Source: Acidobacteriota bacterium
GTDB lineage: Bacteria; Acidobacteriota; Blastocatellia; RBC074
Length of the DNA stretch: 14,095 bases
Reading direction: 5' to 3'
Assembly: GCA_022614735.1 (NCBI GenBank)
Contig: JAKEHZ010000299.1
Location: 1 to 14,095, forward strand
The notes under the pieces were generated by a model. That model searched no databases. It was not told the origin of the DNA and saw only the letters and a program-made list of their open reading frames with translations. Position numbers and translations under genes: made by a program. This document shows positions 1-6,868 of this stretch, in pieces. Numbering within the stretch: position 1 is the first letter of the stretch; the number at the start of each line of letters is the position of its first letter.

Positions 1-105
1 GTGGTTCGCTTATTTCGCGTGTTTCGCGTTCTCTCTTGGACTTTAGCCATTGCGGCGCATGAATGAAACTCACCCCCTAAGGTTATTTCCGTTTGTTCCG
101 TTTTC
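1..105. repeat. Intergenic repeat fragments downstream of the SRAP gene
   Basis: No gene is seen here. Two dispersed repeat fragments are present. Positions 14-35 contain the tandem-like word TTTCGCG-TG-TTTCGCG followed by TTCTCTC, and a near-identical copy lies at 3154-3174. Positions 83-107 match one outer half-arm of the hairpins at 6737-6832 and 9491-9594 (TTATTTCCGTTTGTTCCG then TTTTCTC). The last bases of this half copy overlap the TGA stop of the SRAP gene (106-108). The opposite arm is absent, so this looks like a decayed or half copy of the element. Confidence 0.6.
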
Positions 106-798
106 TCATTTTCCTTTCTTATCCGAGACTACTGGATCAAGAGGGAGTATGCATGATGCGTCGTCGAAAGAGGGGCTGTTGACTGCGCGTGAAACCTGAT
201 AAGCCTCCATCTCGTTGGTGGGGTATGGCCTCAGTAGCTGTACAACATCGTTCACGGAGTTCTTGGGATTCAACCAATCCGATTCCTCTTCCGGTTTGAG
301 GATCGCCGCCATTCGATTGTGAATAGTCGAGATCAATTCGTTAGGCTCGACTGTGATGATAGTGAAGGTTCGGAGAGTATTGCCTTCCGGCGATTTCCAC
401 TCCTCCCATAAACCCGCGAAGGCAAACAGTCCGCCACTTCGCAGCCTCACGAAGATCGGTTGACTCGGCTCTTTACCTTTCTTTTGCCATTCGTAAAAGC
501 CATCAGCGGGAACGAGACAACGCCGTTTGGCCAGCGCGTTCTTAAAAGATGGTTTCTCCGCCAGCGTTTCGGCCCTGGCGTTGATCATCTTGTTGCCGAT
601 CGACGTGTCTTTCGCCCAGAAGGGTACAAGCCCCCACTTGGAAGCAACCATCTCACGCTCATCGAGTTGTCGAATTATGGGGACGATTTGCGAGGGAGCA
701 ATGTTGTAACGGGGTTCCGCTGCTTCTGCGATTGGTTCGACATCGAAGCGCTCGGCTATCTCTTTCGGCTTATGATGACGTGTGAATCTTCCGCACAT
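106..798 (-). CDS. SRAP-domain protein (YedK/HMCES family), abasic-site DNA-protein crosslink factor
   Basis: This 230-residue protein covers a complete SRAP (SOS response-associated peptidase) domain. In the family, Cys2, exposed after removal of the initiator Met, forms a thiazolidine crosslink with abasic sites in single-stranded DNA and shields them from strand breakage. The expected residues are visible: Met-Cys-Gly-Arg at the N-terminus (C2), NIAPSQ at 32-37, WGLVPFWA at 55-62, the NAR motif with N73, E103 in ADGFYEW, and H160 in TIHNRMA. These correspond to the C2/N75/E105/H160 set of E. coli YedK. The length is normal for the family. The start is fixed by the need for Cys at position 2. 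No clear SD precedes it; a TATGAT hexamer lies 18 nt upstream of the ATG and could be a -10 element giving a short leader. No LexA box was recognised. The gene lies 92 bp downstream of the Memo-like gene on the same strand, with a hairpin between them. Confidence 0.93.
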   Translation of the reverse strand: MCGRFTRHHKPKEIAERFDVEPIAEAAEPRYNIAPSQIVPIIRQLDEREMVASKWGLVPFWAKDTSIGNKMINARAETLAEKPSFKNALAKRRCLVPADGFYEWQKKGKEPSQPIFVRLRSGGLFAFAGLWEEWKSPEGNTLRTFTIITVEPNELISTIHNRMAAILKPEEESDWLNPKNSVNDVVQLLRPYPTNEMEAYQVSRAVNSPSFDDASCILPLDPVVSDKKGK

Positions 799-847
799 TG
801 TTATTCATGTTTTATCATATAGGAAATAAGAAAACTAACGTCTACCC

Positions 848-876
848 TCTCTGGCGCGGCTGAGCCGCGCCAGAGA
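848..876. terminator. Perfect 13-bp GC-rich hairpin between Memo-like and SRAP genes
   Basis: TCTCTGGCGCGGC (848-860) is followed by a TGA loop and its exact reverse complement (864-876). It lies 14 bp past the Memo-like stop on the minus strand, where a terminator would sit. However, no run of T follows on the minus strand (the next bases are GGGTAGACG). It may therefore be a processing or attenuating hairpin, or a small REP-like palindrome. The stem is certain and the function is not. Confidence 0.55.
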
Positions 877-890
877 ACGGCAATCAGGAA

Positions 891-2129
891 TCAAACAAAC
901 TCCATGGCAGCAAAGCTGACGGCCGATTGTTCATCAATATTCCATTGGTCGTAACGAATGACTTGGCCTCGCGCGCCCGGAACTGCACTCAGGAAAGTGT
1001 AGAGTGGTGAGAAGCCGCACCATTTCAAACGATCCTGTTCGGGCCTGACCAATTCGAAAAACTCTTCACTGTTGCCTTCACAGACGCGGTCCAATCTCTC
1101 CTTATCTTGTTCTTTGACTTCGAGCATCACGCCGCGTTCGGCGCGGGCAATGGTTTCGTCCCCGTAACGTCTGCCGATATGCGCCAAATCAATCCCCAAA
1201 ACCCAAAATAAATTGCCGGCATGGAGCTCAGCCATTTCACCCAAAGCTTCAAAAAATCGCATAACCTTGTCATCGTTTTCGGGCCGCTCGCCCGCCTGGA
1301 GAGCCTTGGCAAATGGCCCGCATAAAATCGGGACGATCTTGAATTCGGAGCCAAGCATCTGTTGCAGAAACACACATTGGAATTCGATCGAATGTTCAAC
1401 TGCGTGACAATAATCTTCCATCGTGACTGAAAAACCAGCTTGATTGACCAACCGATTAATCAAATCAGTATCAGGTTGCAGTGTGCCGAGAGGTGTGACG
1501 AAGGGTTTAAGTGTCAGCCCAAACTTTTCCGGCTCGCCATAATGTGACGTGCCTAACACAACTATCGTTTTGTTTGCCGCGTGTTGTCTGGCCTCACCGC
1601 TCAATCGGCCATATGCCGCGGCGTAGCATTGCCAGCCTCCCCAGGGGCTGACGTGAGGAGCGGCCAATCCGATGATTGGATTGGCTGCCGGTGTCGAATT
1701 GTTTTGCAGGTACTCATCGAGCTTTGAGCGTAGCTCATTTACATCATCCGGATAACCTGTTCCCGAATGCGCGGGCAGGCGGCTGGGTGCGACTTCGAAC
1801 TCCGCGTGGCGTTCAACCCGCATTCGATCAAACTCTTCGCTCTCAAGGAAACCATTATGCTTGAGGGCATCGACTAGCGATTGAATGATCTCGCTCGGGA
1901 TTATTTGTCCAGCTAATTTTGAAAGATATGCCTGGACATCGAGCACAGTGCTTTCGCCGTCAAAGAAAACCAGACCGGCGGCGAGCAGCGGCGGGATGAT
2001 GAGCATCTCTTCCGTGTATCGGAAAGGGTCACGGAAGAGCACTCCGGGTTTATCTGGGAGTGGTGAAGGAATGATGTCCAAACCGAGTCGTAGGCGCGGC
2101 AGTTGTTTATCCATAATTAATTTAAGCAT
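891..2129 (-). CDS. Memo-like family protein (AmmeMemoRadiSam system protein B type) with N-terminal extension
   Basis: This is a 412-residue protein whose residues from about 150 to the end form a Memo domain, a fold related to class III extradiol dioxygenases. The metal-site residues known from human MEMO1 have clear counterparts: H159 (APHV), H196 (GTSHYG), H317 (GIDLAHIG) and C371 (WCGF). EHSIEFQ at 245-251 is another family signature. The first 130 residues or so are not part of the core fold and contain the motif GLDIIPSPLPDKPG. Bacterial relatives are often encoded beside an AMMECR1 protein and a radical SAM enzyme; neither is in this window. The reaction catalysed by bacterial members is not established. 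Two ATGs are possible, at 2129 and 2114 (MDKQLPRL), and neither has a clear SD. A plausible promoter lies at 2185-2214. The gene is divergent from the coiled-coil gene at 2290. Confidence 0.85.
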   Translation of the reverse strand: MLKLIMDKQLPRLRLGLDIIPSPLPDKPGVLFRDPFRYTEEMLIIPPLLAAGLVFFDGESTVLDVQAYLSKLAGQIIPSEIIQSLVDALKHNGFLESEEFDRMRVERHAEFEVAPSRLPAHSGTGYPDDVNELRSKLDEYLQNNSTPAANPIIGLAAPHVSPWGGWQCYAAAYGRLSGEARQHAANKTIVVLGTSHYGEPEKFGLTLKPFVTPLGTLQPDTDLINRLVNQAGFSVTMEDYCHAVEHSIEFQCVFLQQMLGSEFKIVPILCGPFAKALQAGERPENDDKVMRFFEALGEMAELHAGNLFWVLGIDLAHIGRRYGDETIARAERGVMLEVKEQDKERLDRVCEGNSEEFFELVRPEQDRLKWCGFSPLYTFLSAVPGARGQVIRYDQWNIDEQSAVSFAAMEFV

Positions 2130-2184
2130 TCATGATGAGAGCGAGGAGACAGCACTTTTTCTAGTTTTCCCACATCTTCGCAAC

Positions 2185-2214
2185 ATTATTGCTTGACGAA
2201 ATTCATTTTGACAA
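2185..2214 (-). promoter_or_regulatory. Candidate sigma-70 promoter for the Memo-like gene
   Basis: On the minus strand TTGTCA (2214-2209) is separated by 18 bp from AATAAT (2190-2185), a five-of-six match to each consensus. Transcription would start near 2178, leaving a leader of about 50-65 nt. The intergenic region is divergent, so a promoter is expected here. The -35 overlaps a plus-strand TTGACA at 2208-2213 that has no good -10 at the right distance. Confidence 0.4.
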
Positions 2215-2289
2215 CTGATTGTTCCTCTCCCGCTTGAACATGAAACCAAACCAGCATAATCTGCGTATCAAATTTCTGGTACTTTAACA

Positions 2290-3111
2290 ATGATTAATGG
2301 AACTGAAAAACCTGTGGTAAATTATTTGACTCAGCTCGGGACTCTTCTCTGCGTTTTGTTGTTGCTCGCGCCAGGTATTTCAGCTCAGAAAGCTCAGCGC
2401 AAGCGTGTCGTTGTACCTCCGCCTGAGCCACAGATAACCCAGAAAGAGATAGACGAGCTATCCGAAGCTGCCAGCAAATCACGCGCGACTTTGATCGAGG
2501 CGTCACAAACCTACCGCGAAAGTTTGGAACGATTGCTGGCGCTGCAAAAACAGGAAGAAGAGCGTGTTGCTGCCATTGTCGAGAAGGATCGCGGCTTGCT
2601 CGAAATGGGATTGATTCCGAAGCGGCAGTTTGAAGAAAGCGAACAAAACCTGGCTGAGGCACAGTCTAAAAGTGCGGAAACGCAAAGGCAGATTGGATCA
2701 GTTGATCACCTGGTTGCCGAGGTCAGGGCCGCAGAGGAGCTGGCGAAGATGCCAACTCTCACGCAGGGTGCAACTCGCTCAACCGCAATGCTCATTCGTT
2801 ACGTTGGCAAGAGCCGATGGGCAATGACAGATTTAGAAAAGATTGATGCCTTCTTCCGTTTGAAATTCGGCAGAGTGCTCCCCGTGAGCGCATTCGGCCA
2901 GACCGCGACACATTCGCATCTTGGCTTCGATCATCACGATGCGATTGATGTCGCCGTACATCCCGACACTGTAGAAGGCCAGGAACTGATCGACTACTTA
3001 CGCTCGCAGGGGATATCTTTCATCGCCATTCGCGGATCGATTCCGGGATCGGCCACCGGAGCGCATATCCACATTGGCCCCCCATCAAGAAGAATCATTT
3101 CGCAGCAATGA
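2290..3111 (+). CDS. Exported coiled-coil protein with LAS-type metallopeptidase-like C-terminal domain
   Basis: This 273-residue protein has a signal peptide, with a hydrophobic core at about 16-29 and likely cleavage near SAQ-K (33-34). A Pro-rich stretch (VVPPPEPQ) follows, then a Glu/Gln/Ala-rich segment at about 50-152 that looks like a coiled coil. The C-terminal domain (about 175-268) has clustered His/Asp, with H210-L-G-F-D214 (HxGxD form) followed by HHDAID, and near the end SATGAHIHIG with H259 and H261. The HxGxD plus TGxHxH pair resembles the zinc ligands of LAS-superfamily peptidases (M23/M15). About 45 residues separate the motifs, shorter than in typical M23, and the Glu of the M15 ExxHxH motif is absent. 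The domain order recalls the NlpD/EnvC murein-hydrolase regulators. Export and the coiled coil are well supported; hydrolase activity is inference. No strong SD is seen, and the gene converges on purH. Confidence 0.65.
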   Translation: MINGTEKPVVNYLTQLGTLLCVLLLLAPGISAQKAQRKRVVVPPPEPQITQKEIDELSEAASKSRATLIEASQTYRESLERLLALQKQEEERVAAIVEKDRGLLEMGLIPKRQFEESEQNLAEAQSKSAETQRQIGSVDHLVAEVRAAEELAKMPTLTQGATRSTAMLIRYVGKSRWAMTDLEKIDAFFRLKFGRVLPVSAFGQTATHSHLGFDHHDAIDVAVHPDTVEGQELIDYLRSQGISFIAIRGSIPGSATGAHIHIGPPSRRIISQQ

Positions 3112-3153
3112 GAATATAAGGGAATGTGAAACTCGCCAGAGATTCTCTATCTT

Positions 3154-3174
3154 TTGCGTGTTTCGCGTTCTCTC
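3154..3174. repeat. Second copy of the TTTCGCG-type dispersed repeat
   Basis: TTGCGTGTTTCGCG followed by TTCTCTC matches 14-35 at 20 of 21 positions. It lies between the coiled-coil gene's stop and the palindromic element at 3178. It looks like half of the same class of intergenic repeat seen elsewhere in the window. Confidence 0.5.
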
Positions 3175-3177
3175 CTA

Positions 3178-3303
3178 GAGCCTGTTATTAACTTTGGGTT
3201 CGGCTCTTTGAAAACGACGCTTTTCCCTAGCCAAGCCGTGAACGGCTCGGCTAGGGAAAAGCGTCGTTTTCAAAGAGCCGAACCCAAAGTTAATAACAGG
3301 CTC
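3178..3303. mobile_element. 126-bp near-perfect palindromic MITE-like element with TA flanks
   Basis: Positions 3176-3239 and 3242-3305 are reverse complements over 64 bp, with a single mismatch (A3233 opposite C3248) and a 2-nt centre (GA). The outermost paired bases on each side are TA, so the element can be read as GAGCC...GGCTC of 126 bp between a duplicated TA. A TA target duplication is the signature of IS630/Tc1-mariner-type transposition, and fully palindromic MITEs are known for that group. It has no coding capacity. On the minus strand the purH stop TAG is made from the TA flank plus the first G of the element. The same palindrome could act as a terminator for both convergent genes. 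The palindrome is certain; the transposon origin is inferred. Confidence 0.65.
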
Positions 3304-4958
3304 TAATGTTTGAAGTGCCTGATCCCGGTAAAGACCAGAGCAAGGTTGTGTTCGTTTGCTGCTTCAACCACTTCCTTGTCACGCATTGATCCTCCCGGTT
3401 GAATGATGGCCGTGATACCGTGTTTAGCGGCTTCGTCCACACCGTCACGAAATGGGAAGAAGGCATCTGAAGCCAGGACACTGCCTTCAAGTGGCAGTTG
3501 AGCTTTCATTGCGCCAATCTTTACTGAATCCACGCGCGACATCTGACCGGCGCCGACACCCATTAACTGATTCTCCCCGGCATAGACAATCGCATTGGAT
3601 TTAACGTGCTTGCAGATTGCCCAGGCGAAATGTAATGCACGCAACTCCGCCGACGTCGGGTTGCGTTCGCTGACGATCTTGAACTTTTCTTCGTCGATCA
3701 GTTCGGCATCGCGATCCTGGACGAGGATGCCGCCGCCGATTCTTCTAAGTTCAAGATGTGCTGTAGTCCCCTCGTGCTCTCTCATGCGGAGGACACGCAG
3801 GTTTTTCTTTGTGTTAAGAACCTGTTTGGCTTCGTCGGTGAAATCAGGCGCGATGATCACTTCGGCAAACATCTCTGCGATTTCTTTCGCTGTTTCGCCA
3901 TCGACAATTTGTGAGAAAGCGATGATACCGCCGAAGGCTGATACAGGATCAGTCGCCCTGGCTCTCTTAAACGACTCGACGGCGGTTGCTGCCACACCAA
4001 TGCCGCATGGATTGGTGTGTTTAATGATCGCGCAGGTGTGTGGAATATCGCGAGGTGTAATGGCCCCCCTGGCTCGCGATTCGCGGAGGTGCATCCGATG
4101 AATTTCCATCACTAATTCCCATGCGGCATCGCTGTCGATCAGGTTGTTGTAAGAGAGCTCCTTACCTTGTAGCTGTTCGGCAGTGGCAACACCGACTTCG
4201 CTGCTGCCTGATAACCTATAGAGCGCAGCGCGCTGGTGCGGATTTTCGCCGTAGCGTAAATCCGTCATCTTTTTCAAATCCAGCTCGATCTCTTCGAGCA
4301 ATTCCGATTGATTGTTGGCTTGATCGTCGGGCGCGATCATGCGGTCTGCAGCCTGGCGCGACCCAAGGAAGCGGGCGATCTCCCTGTCGTAGTCGGCGGT
4401 ATGTCGGAATGCCTTGAGTGCAAGTTGGTATCGAACAACCTGTGGTAACGAGCCGTGCTGAGCATCGAGCATCGCGCCGACCATTGCATAATCTGCCGGA
4501 TCCACAACTACTGCGACATCGTTGAAATTCTTGGCCGCCGAGCGGATCATTGCGGGTCCGCCGATATCAATGTTCTCAATCGCCTCGCTCATTGTCACAC
4601 CGGGCTTTTGGGTAGCCTGAGCAAACGGGTAGAGGTTGACGACGACCAGATCTATCGGCTCAATGTCGTGCTCACGCATTTTCGCGCGATGCTCTTCGTT
4701 GTCGCGAATGCCCAGGATGCCGCCGTGAACGATGGGATGTAAGGTTTTAACACGCCCGTCGAGCATTTCGGGGAATCCCGTGACGTCAGAGACATCGCGC
4801 ACATTCAATCCGTTCTCACGCAGCAGTTTTGCTGTGCCGCCGGTTGAGATGATTTCGATTCCGTGCTGAGCGAGCTTTCGCGCGAATTCGACCAGACTGG
4901 TCTTGTCCGAGACGCTGATCAAGGAGCGCGATATTTTCTTCAATAATTGTTCTTGCAA
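3303..4958 (-). CDS. purH: Bifunctional AICAR formyltransferase / IMP cyclohydrolase
   Basis: PurH catalyses the last two steps of purine synthesis: AICAR is formylated with 10-formyl-THF and FAICAR is then cyclised to IMP. The N-terminal MGS-like IMP cyclohydrolase domain shows LISVSDKTSL, STGGTAK, DGRVKTLHP and VHGGILG. The C-terminal formyltransferase domain shows DLRYGENPHQ, IKHTNPCGIGVA, KHVKSNAIV and GAGQMSRVDSVKI, and the protein ends in the family-typical RHFKH. The TTG at 4958 is chosen as the start. It has an AAGGGAG SD seven bases upstream and gives 551 residues with about 12 before LISVSDK, as in other PurH proteins. The upstream ATG at 5030 would add 24 low-complexity residues encoded by a repeat arm. 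An insert of about 20-30 residues around GSRQAADRMIAPDDQANNQ helps explain why the protein is slightly longer than the usual 515-530. The stop codon is shared with the palindromic element. Confidence 0.97.
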   Translation of the reverse strand: MQEQLLKKISRSLISVSDKTSLVEFARKLAQHGIEIISTGGTAKLLRENGLNVRDVSDVTGFPEMLDGRVKTLHPIVHGGILGIRDNEEHRAKMREHDIEPIDLVVVNLYPFAQATQKPGVTMSEAIENIDIGGPAMIRSAAKNFNDVAVVVDPADYAMVGAMLDAQHGSLPQVVRYQLALKAFRHTADYDREIARFLGSRQAADRMIAPDDQANNQSELLEEIELDLKKMTDLRYGENPHQRAALYRLSGSSEVGVATAEQLQGKELSYNNLIDSDAAWELVMEIHRMHLRESRARGAITPRDIPHTCAIIKHTNPCGIGVAATAVESFKRARATDPVSAFGGIIAFSQIVDGETAKEIAEMFAEVIIAPDFTDEAKQVLNTKKNLRVLRMREHEGTTAHLELRRIGGGILVQDRDAELIDEEKFKIVSERNPTSAELRALHFAWAICKHVKSNAIVYAGENQLMGVGAGQMSRVDSVKIGAMKAQLPLEGSVLASDAFFPFRDGVDEAAKHGITAIIQPGGSMRDKEVVEAANEHNLALVFTGIRHFKH

Positions 4959-4964
4959 GATTGG

Positions 4965-4972
4965 TCTCCCTT
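4965..4972 (-). promoter_or_regulatory. Ribosome binding site deciding the purH TTG start
   Basis: On the minus strand AAGGGAGA lies just upstream of the TTG at 4958. It is one of the clearest SD sequences in the window, and no comparable site precedes the ATG at 5030. It sits 8 bp outside the base of the large inverted repeat at 4981-5325, so folding of that leader could affect access to it. Confidence 0.6.
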
Positions 4973-4980
4973 GGGATTGG

Positions 4981-5325
4981 AGAGCGGGGGAGCAGGGGAG
5001 CGGGAGAGCGGGAGAGTATTTTATTACCAACTTTCCATTTGATATTTACCATATTGTCATCTGATGTCGGGACACTTTTACAAAGTTAGACTCTATTACA
5101 AGAATGAAATTGGAATACAAAAAAGGCAAAAAGGGCAAAAAAGGCAAAAGGGCCAAGAATTTTTGCCTTTTTTGCCCTTTTTGCCTTTTTTGTGTGCCAC
5201 CTTGCCTTACGATCTGAAACCTAACTTTGAAAATATGTCCCGACATCAGGTCTGTCATTTGTATAGCCGCGCGCAATGGAATGAAAATACTCTCCCGCTC
5301 CCCCGCTCCCCCGCTCTCCCGCTCT
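4981..5325. repeat. 345-bp compound concentric palindrome in the purH leader
   Basis: Three nested inverted repeats fill the gap. The outer arms, 4981-5022 and 5284-5325, are arrays of GGGAGAGC/GGGGGAGC-type units plus TATTTT, with about 3 mismatches in 42. The middle arms are 5061-5089 and 5221-5249, matching at 14+9 bp around a 6-bp variable core and containing TGTCGGGACA. The inner arms, 5119-5149 and 5161-5191, are a perfect 31 bp built from AAGGCAAAA/AAGGGCAAAA units with an 11-nt loop. Middle and inner repeats share exactly the same centre; the outer pair is offset by about 2 bp. The outer arms begin 2 nt after the response-regulator stop and end just before the purH SD. No gene is seen in 4959-5326. 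Confidence 0.85.
5061..5249. mobile_element. Possible small MITE-like element inside the compound palindrome
   Basis: Terminal inverted repeats begin CTGATGTCGGGACA and continue, after a variable 6-bp core, with CAAAGTTAG. The internal 130 bp has no coding capacity and carries the AAGGCAAAA hairpin. The hexamer TGTCAT occurs on both flanks (5055-5060 and 5253-5258), but it is not placed symmetrically, so it is only a weak candidate for a target duplication. It could equally be just part of the larger intergenic palindrome. Confidence 0.3.
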
Positions 5326-5326
5326 T

Positions 5327-6676
5327 TCAATTTTGTCCGTAGCGTTTCAGTTTACGGTAAAGTGTCGAAAGGTCAATGCCGAGCAACTCAGCCGCGCGCG
5401 CCTTGTCATCATCGACGCGCTCGAGGGTCTCAATGATGTACCGGCGCTCCAGTTCATCGAGTGTCAGCGTTTGGCCTGTCAGGTCGCGAATGCCGAGTGA
5501 GGTTTCACGTACTTTCTGAGGGAAGTCTGAAAGCTCAATTCGATCGTCACTCAGAGTCACGGCACGCTCGATTGCGTTTTGCAGCTCACGCACATTGCCG
5601 CGCCATTCATAGTTGATCAACGACTGCATTGCTTCCTCACTGACGGTTTTAGGAGAAATGTTTTGCGCTCGCGCAAATTTTTCGACGAAGTAACGAACGA
5701 GAGGAGGGATATCTTCGCGACGATCGCGTAATGGCGGGATCAGGAGGCTGAAAACACTTAAGCGGTAATAGAGGTCTTCCCGGAAACGATTGGCGGCGAT
5801 CTCTTCTTCCAGATTGCGATTGGTGGCGGCAATCACACGCGCGTCGAAGGTCAATGACCTGGTCGAACCTAGAGGGATGAATTCACGTTCCTGTAAGGCG
5901 CGCAGTATTTTGACCTGCAGCGTTGGCGGCATCTCACTCACTTCGTCTAAAAACAACGTGCCACTATCGGCAGCTTTAAAAAGGCCGGCTTTGTTCGTAT
6001 GCGCACCGGTGAAAGCGCCCCGGGCATAACCGAAGAGCTCCGACTCGAGAAGGTTTTCGGGGAGCGCAGCGCAGTTAATAGCGACAAATGGACCATCGGC
6101 GCGCAGCGAGTTGTAATGTATGGCCTTCGCTATTACCTCCTTCCCCGTGCCCGATTCCCCCTCAATCAGAATACTGGTGTTGGTGCTGGCTATCTTCTCG
6201 ATCAACTTGAAGATGTTCATCAACGCGTCCGAGCGTCCAATGATGTTCTCGAAGTTATAGCGTTGTTTCAGCTCTCGGCGCAGATAGCGGTTTTCGCGGA
6301 ACAACTCGCGTTGGCGCAGAGCGTTTCGGACCGTTTGCAGAATGTCTTCGTTGATGAAGGGCTTGGTGATGTAATCGTAGGCGCCTCTCCGCAGCGCGGC
6401 GATTGCCGTATCGACCGACGAATAAGCCGTGATCATAATGACCAGAGCCTCGCTGTCGAGTTGCTTGATGCGGTCGAGCAATTCAATGCCGTCCATGCTG
6501 CCCAGCGCAATATCGCTGACCGTGAGCGCGGGCGATTCAGCGGCGAAGAGCTCCAGAGCCTGCTCGCCGGTTGTCGCTTCGATCACACGAAAGCCGGCCT
6601 CGGACATGAGGACGGCAAGGATGCCACGCATCAAGTCTTCATCTTCGACGATTAAGATAGCCGATTGAGAGTTCAT
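5327..6676 (-). CDS. NtrC-family sigma-54-dependent response regulator
   Basis: The protein has three domains in order (residue numbers from the upstream TTG at 6685; subtract 3 for the ATG start). The receiver domain (about 9-125) has E14/D15, phospho-acceptor D58, T86 and K108. The AAA+ sigma-54 interaction domain (about 145-385) has Walker A GESGTGKE (176-183), the GAFTGA loop (223-228) that contacts sigma-54, Walker B LFLDE (244-248) and WRGNVREL (361-368). The C-terminal Fis-type helix-turn-helix is RAAELLGIDLSTLYRKLKRYG. All motifs for phosphorylation, ATP hydrolysis and open-complex formation are intact. ATG 6676 (MNSQSAILIVEDED) is preferred to TTG 6685. The gene follows the histidine kinase on the same strand, separated by 192 bp that contain a long hairpin, so the two are very likely partners. 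A candidate sigma-54 promoter lies upstream of this gene cluster. Confidence 0.95.
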   Translation of the reverse strand: MNSQSAILIVEDEDLMRGILAVLMSEAGFRVIEATTGEQALELFAAESPALTVSDIALGSMDGIELLDRIKQLDSEALVIMITAYSSVDTAIAALRRGAYDYITKPFINEDILQTVRNALRQRELFRENRYLRRELKQRYNFENIIGRSDALMNIFKLIEKIASTNTSILIEGESGTGKEVIAKAIHYNSLRADGPFVAINCAALPENLLESELFGYARGAFTGAHTNKAGLFKAADSGTLFLDEVSEMPPTLQVKILRALQEREFIPLGSTRSLTFDARVIAATNRNLEEEIAANRFREDLYYRLSVFSLLIPPLRDRREDIPPLVRYFVEKFARAQNISPKTVSEEAMQSLINYEWRGNVRELQNAIERAVTLSDDRIELSDFPQKVRETSLGIRDLTGQTLTLDELERRYIIETLERVDDDKARAAELLGIDLSTLYRKLKRYGQN

Positions 6677-6736
6677 TGGGCCCAATTTCGCGGTAGCTCG
6701 TTATTTAATCGTGGAGAGTGATTAATTGAAGGTAAG

Positions 6737-6832
6737 AAGAGAAAACGGAACAAACGGAAATAACGGAACAAACGGAAAAACCCTAGAGAATTTCCGTTTG
6801 TTCCGTTATTTCCGTTTGTTCCGTTTTCTCTT
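6737..6832. repeat. Perfect 42-bp inverted repeat of CGGAACAAA/CGGAAATAA units (copy 1)
   Basis: Arms 6737-6778 and 6791-6832 are exact reverse complements with a 12-nt loop, AACCCTAGAGAA. Each arm is a tandem array of words such as CGGAACAAA and CGGAAATAA, followed outward by AAAAGAGA. The element lies between the kinase stop and the regulator start, inside a likely operon, and no T-run follows the stem on the minus strand. A second copy with almost the same loop is at 9491-9594, and a half copy is at 83-107. Confidence 0.9.
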
Positions 6833-6868
6833 ATTCTCCTCATTTTTCAAAACTAACCAAACAAAAAG

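Noticed and set aside
2208..2260. Sigma-70 promoter for the coiled-coil gene (TTGACA at 2208, CATAAT at 2255)
   Set aside because: The two hexamers are too far apart to belong together, and the nearest -35 for CATAAT (TTGAAC) has only a 15-bp spacer; too weak to call.
3595..4101. 168-codon plus-strand open frame
   Set aside because: It is antisense to purH with biased composition (Ser/Arg/Cys) and no recognisable motif; a shadow frame.
5119..5191. CRISPR-like array (short repeats at regular spacing)
   Set aside because: Units are about 10 nt with no unique spacers and the two halves are inverted, so this is a hairpin and not a CRISPR.
5999..6655. 218-codon plus-strand open frame
   Set aside because: It is antisense to the response regulator, whose receiver and AAA+ motifs are intact; no independent support.
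6737..6832. Classical rho-independent terminator
   Set aside because: The stem is perfect but A/T-rich with no T-run after it on the minus strand, and it lies inside a likely operon; listed as a repeat instead.
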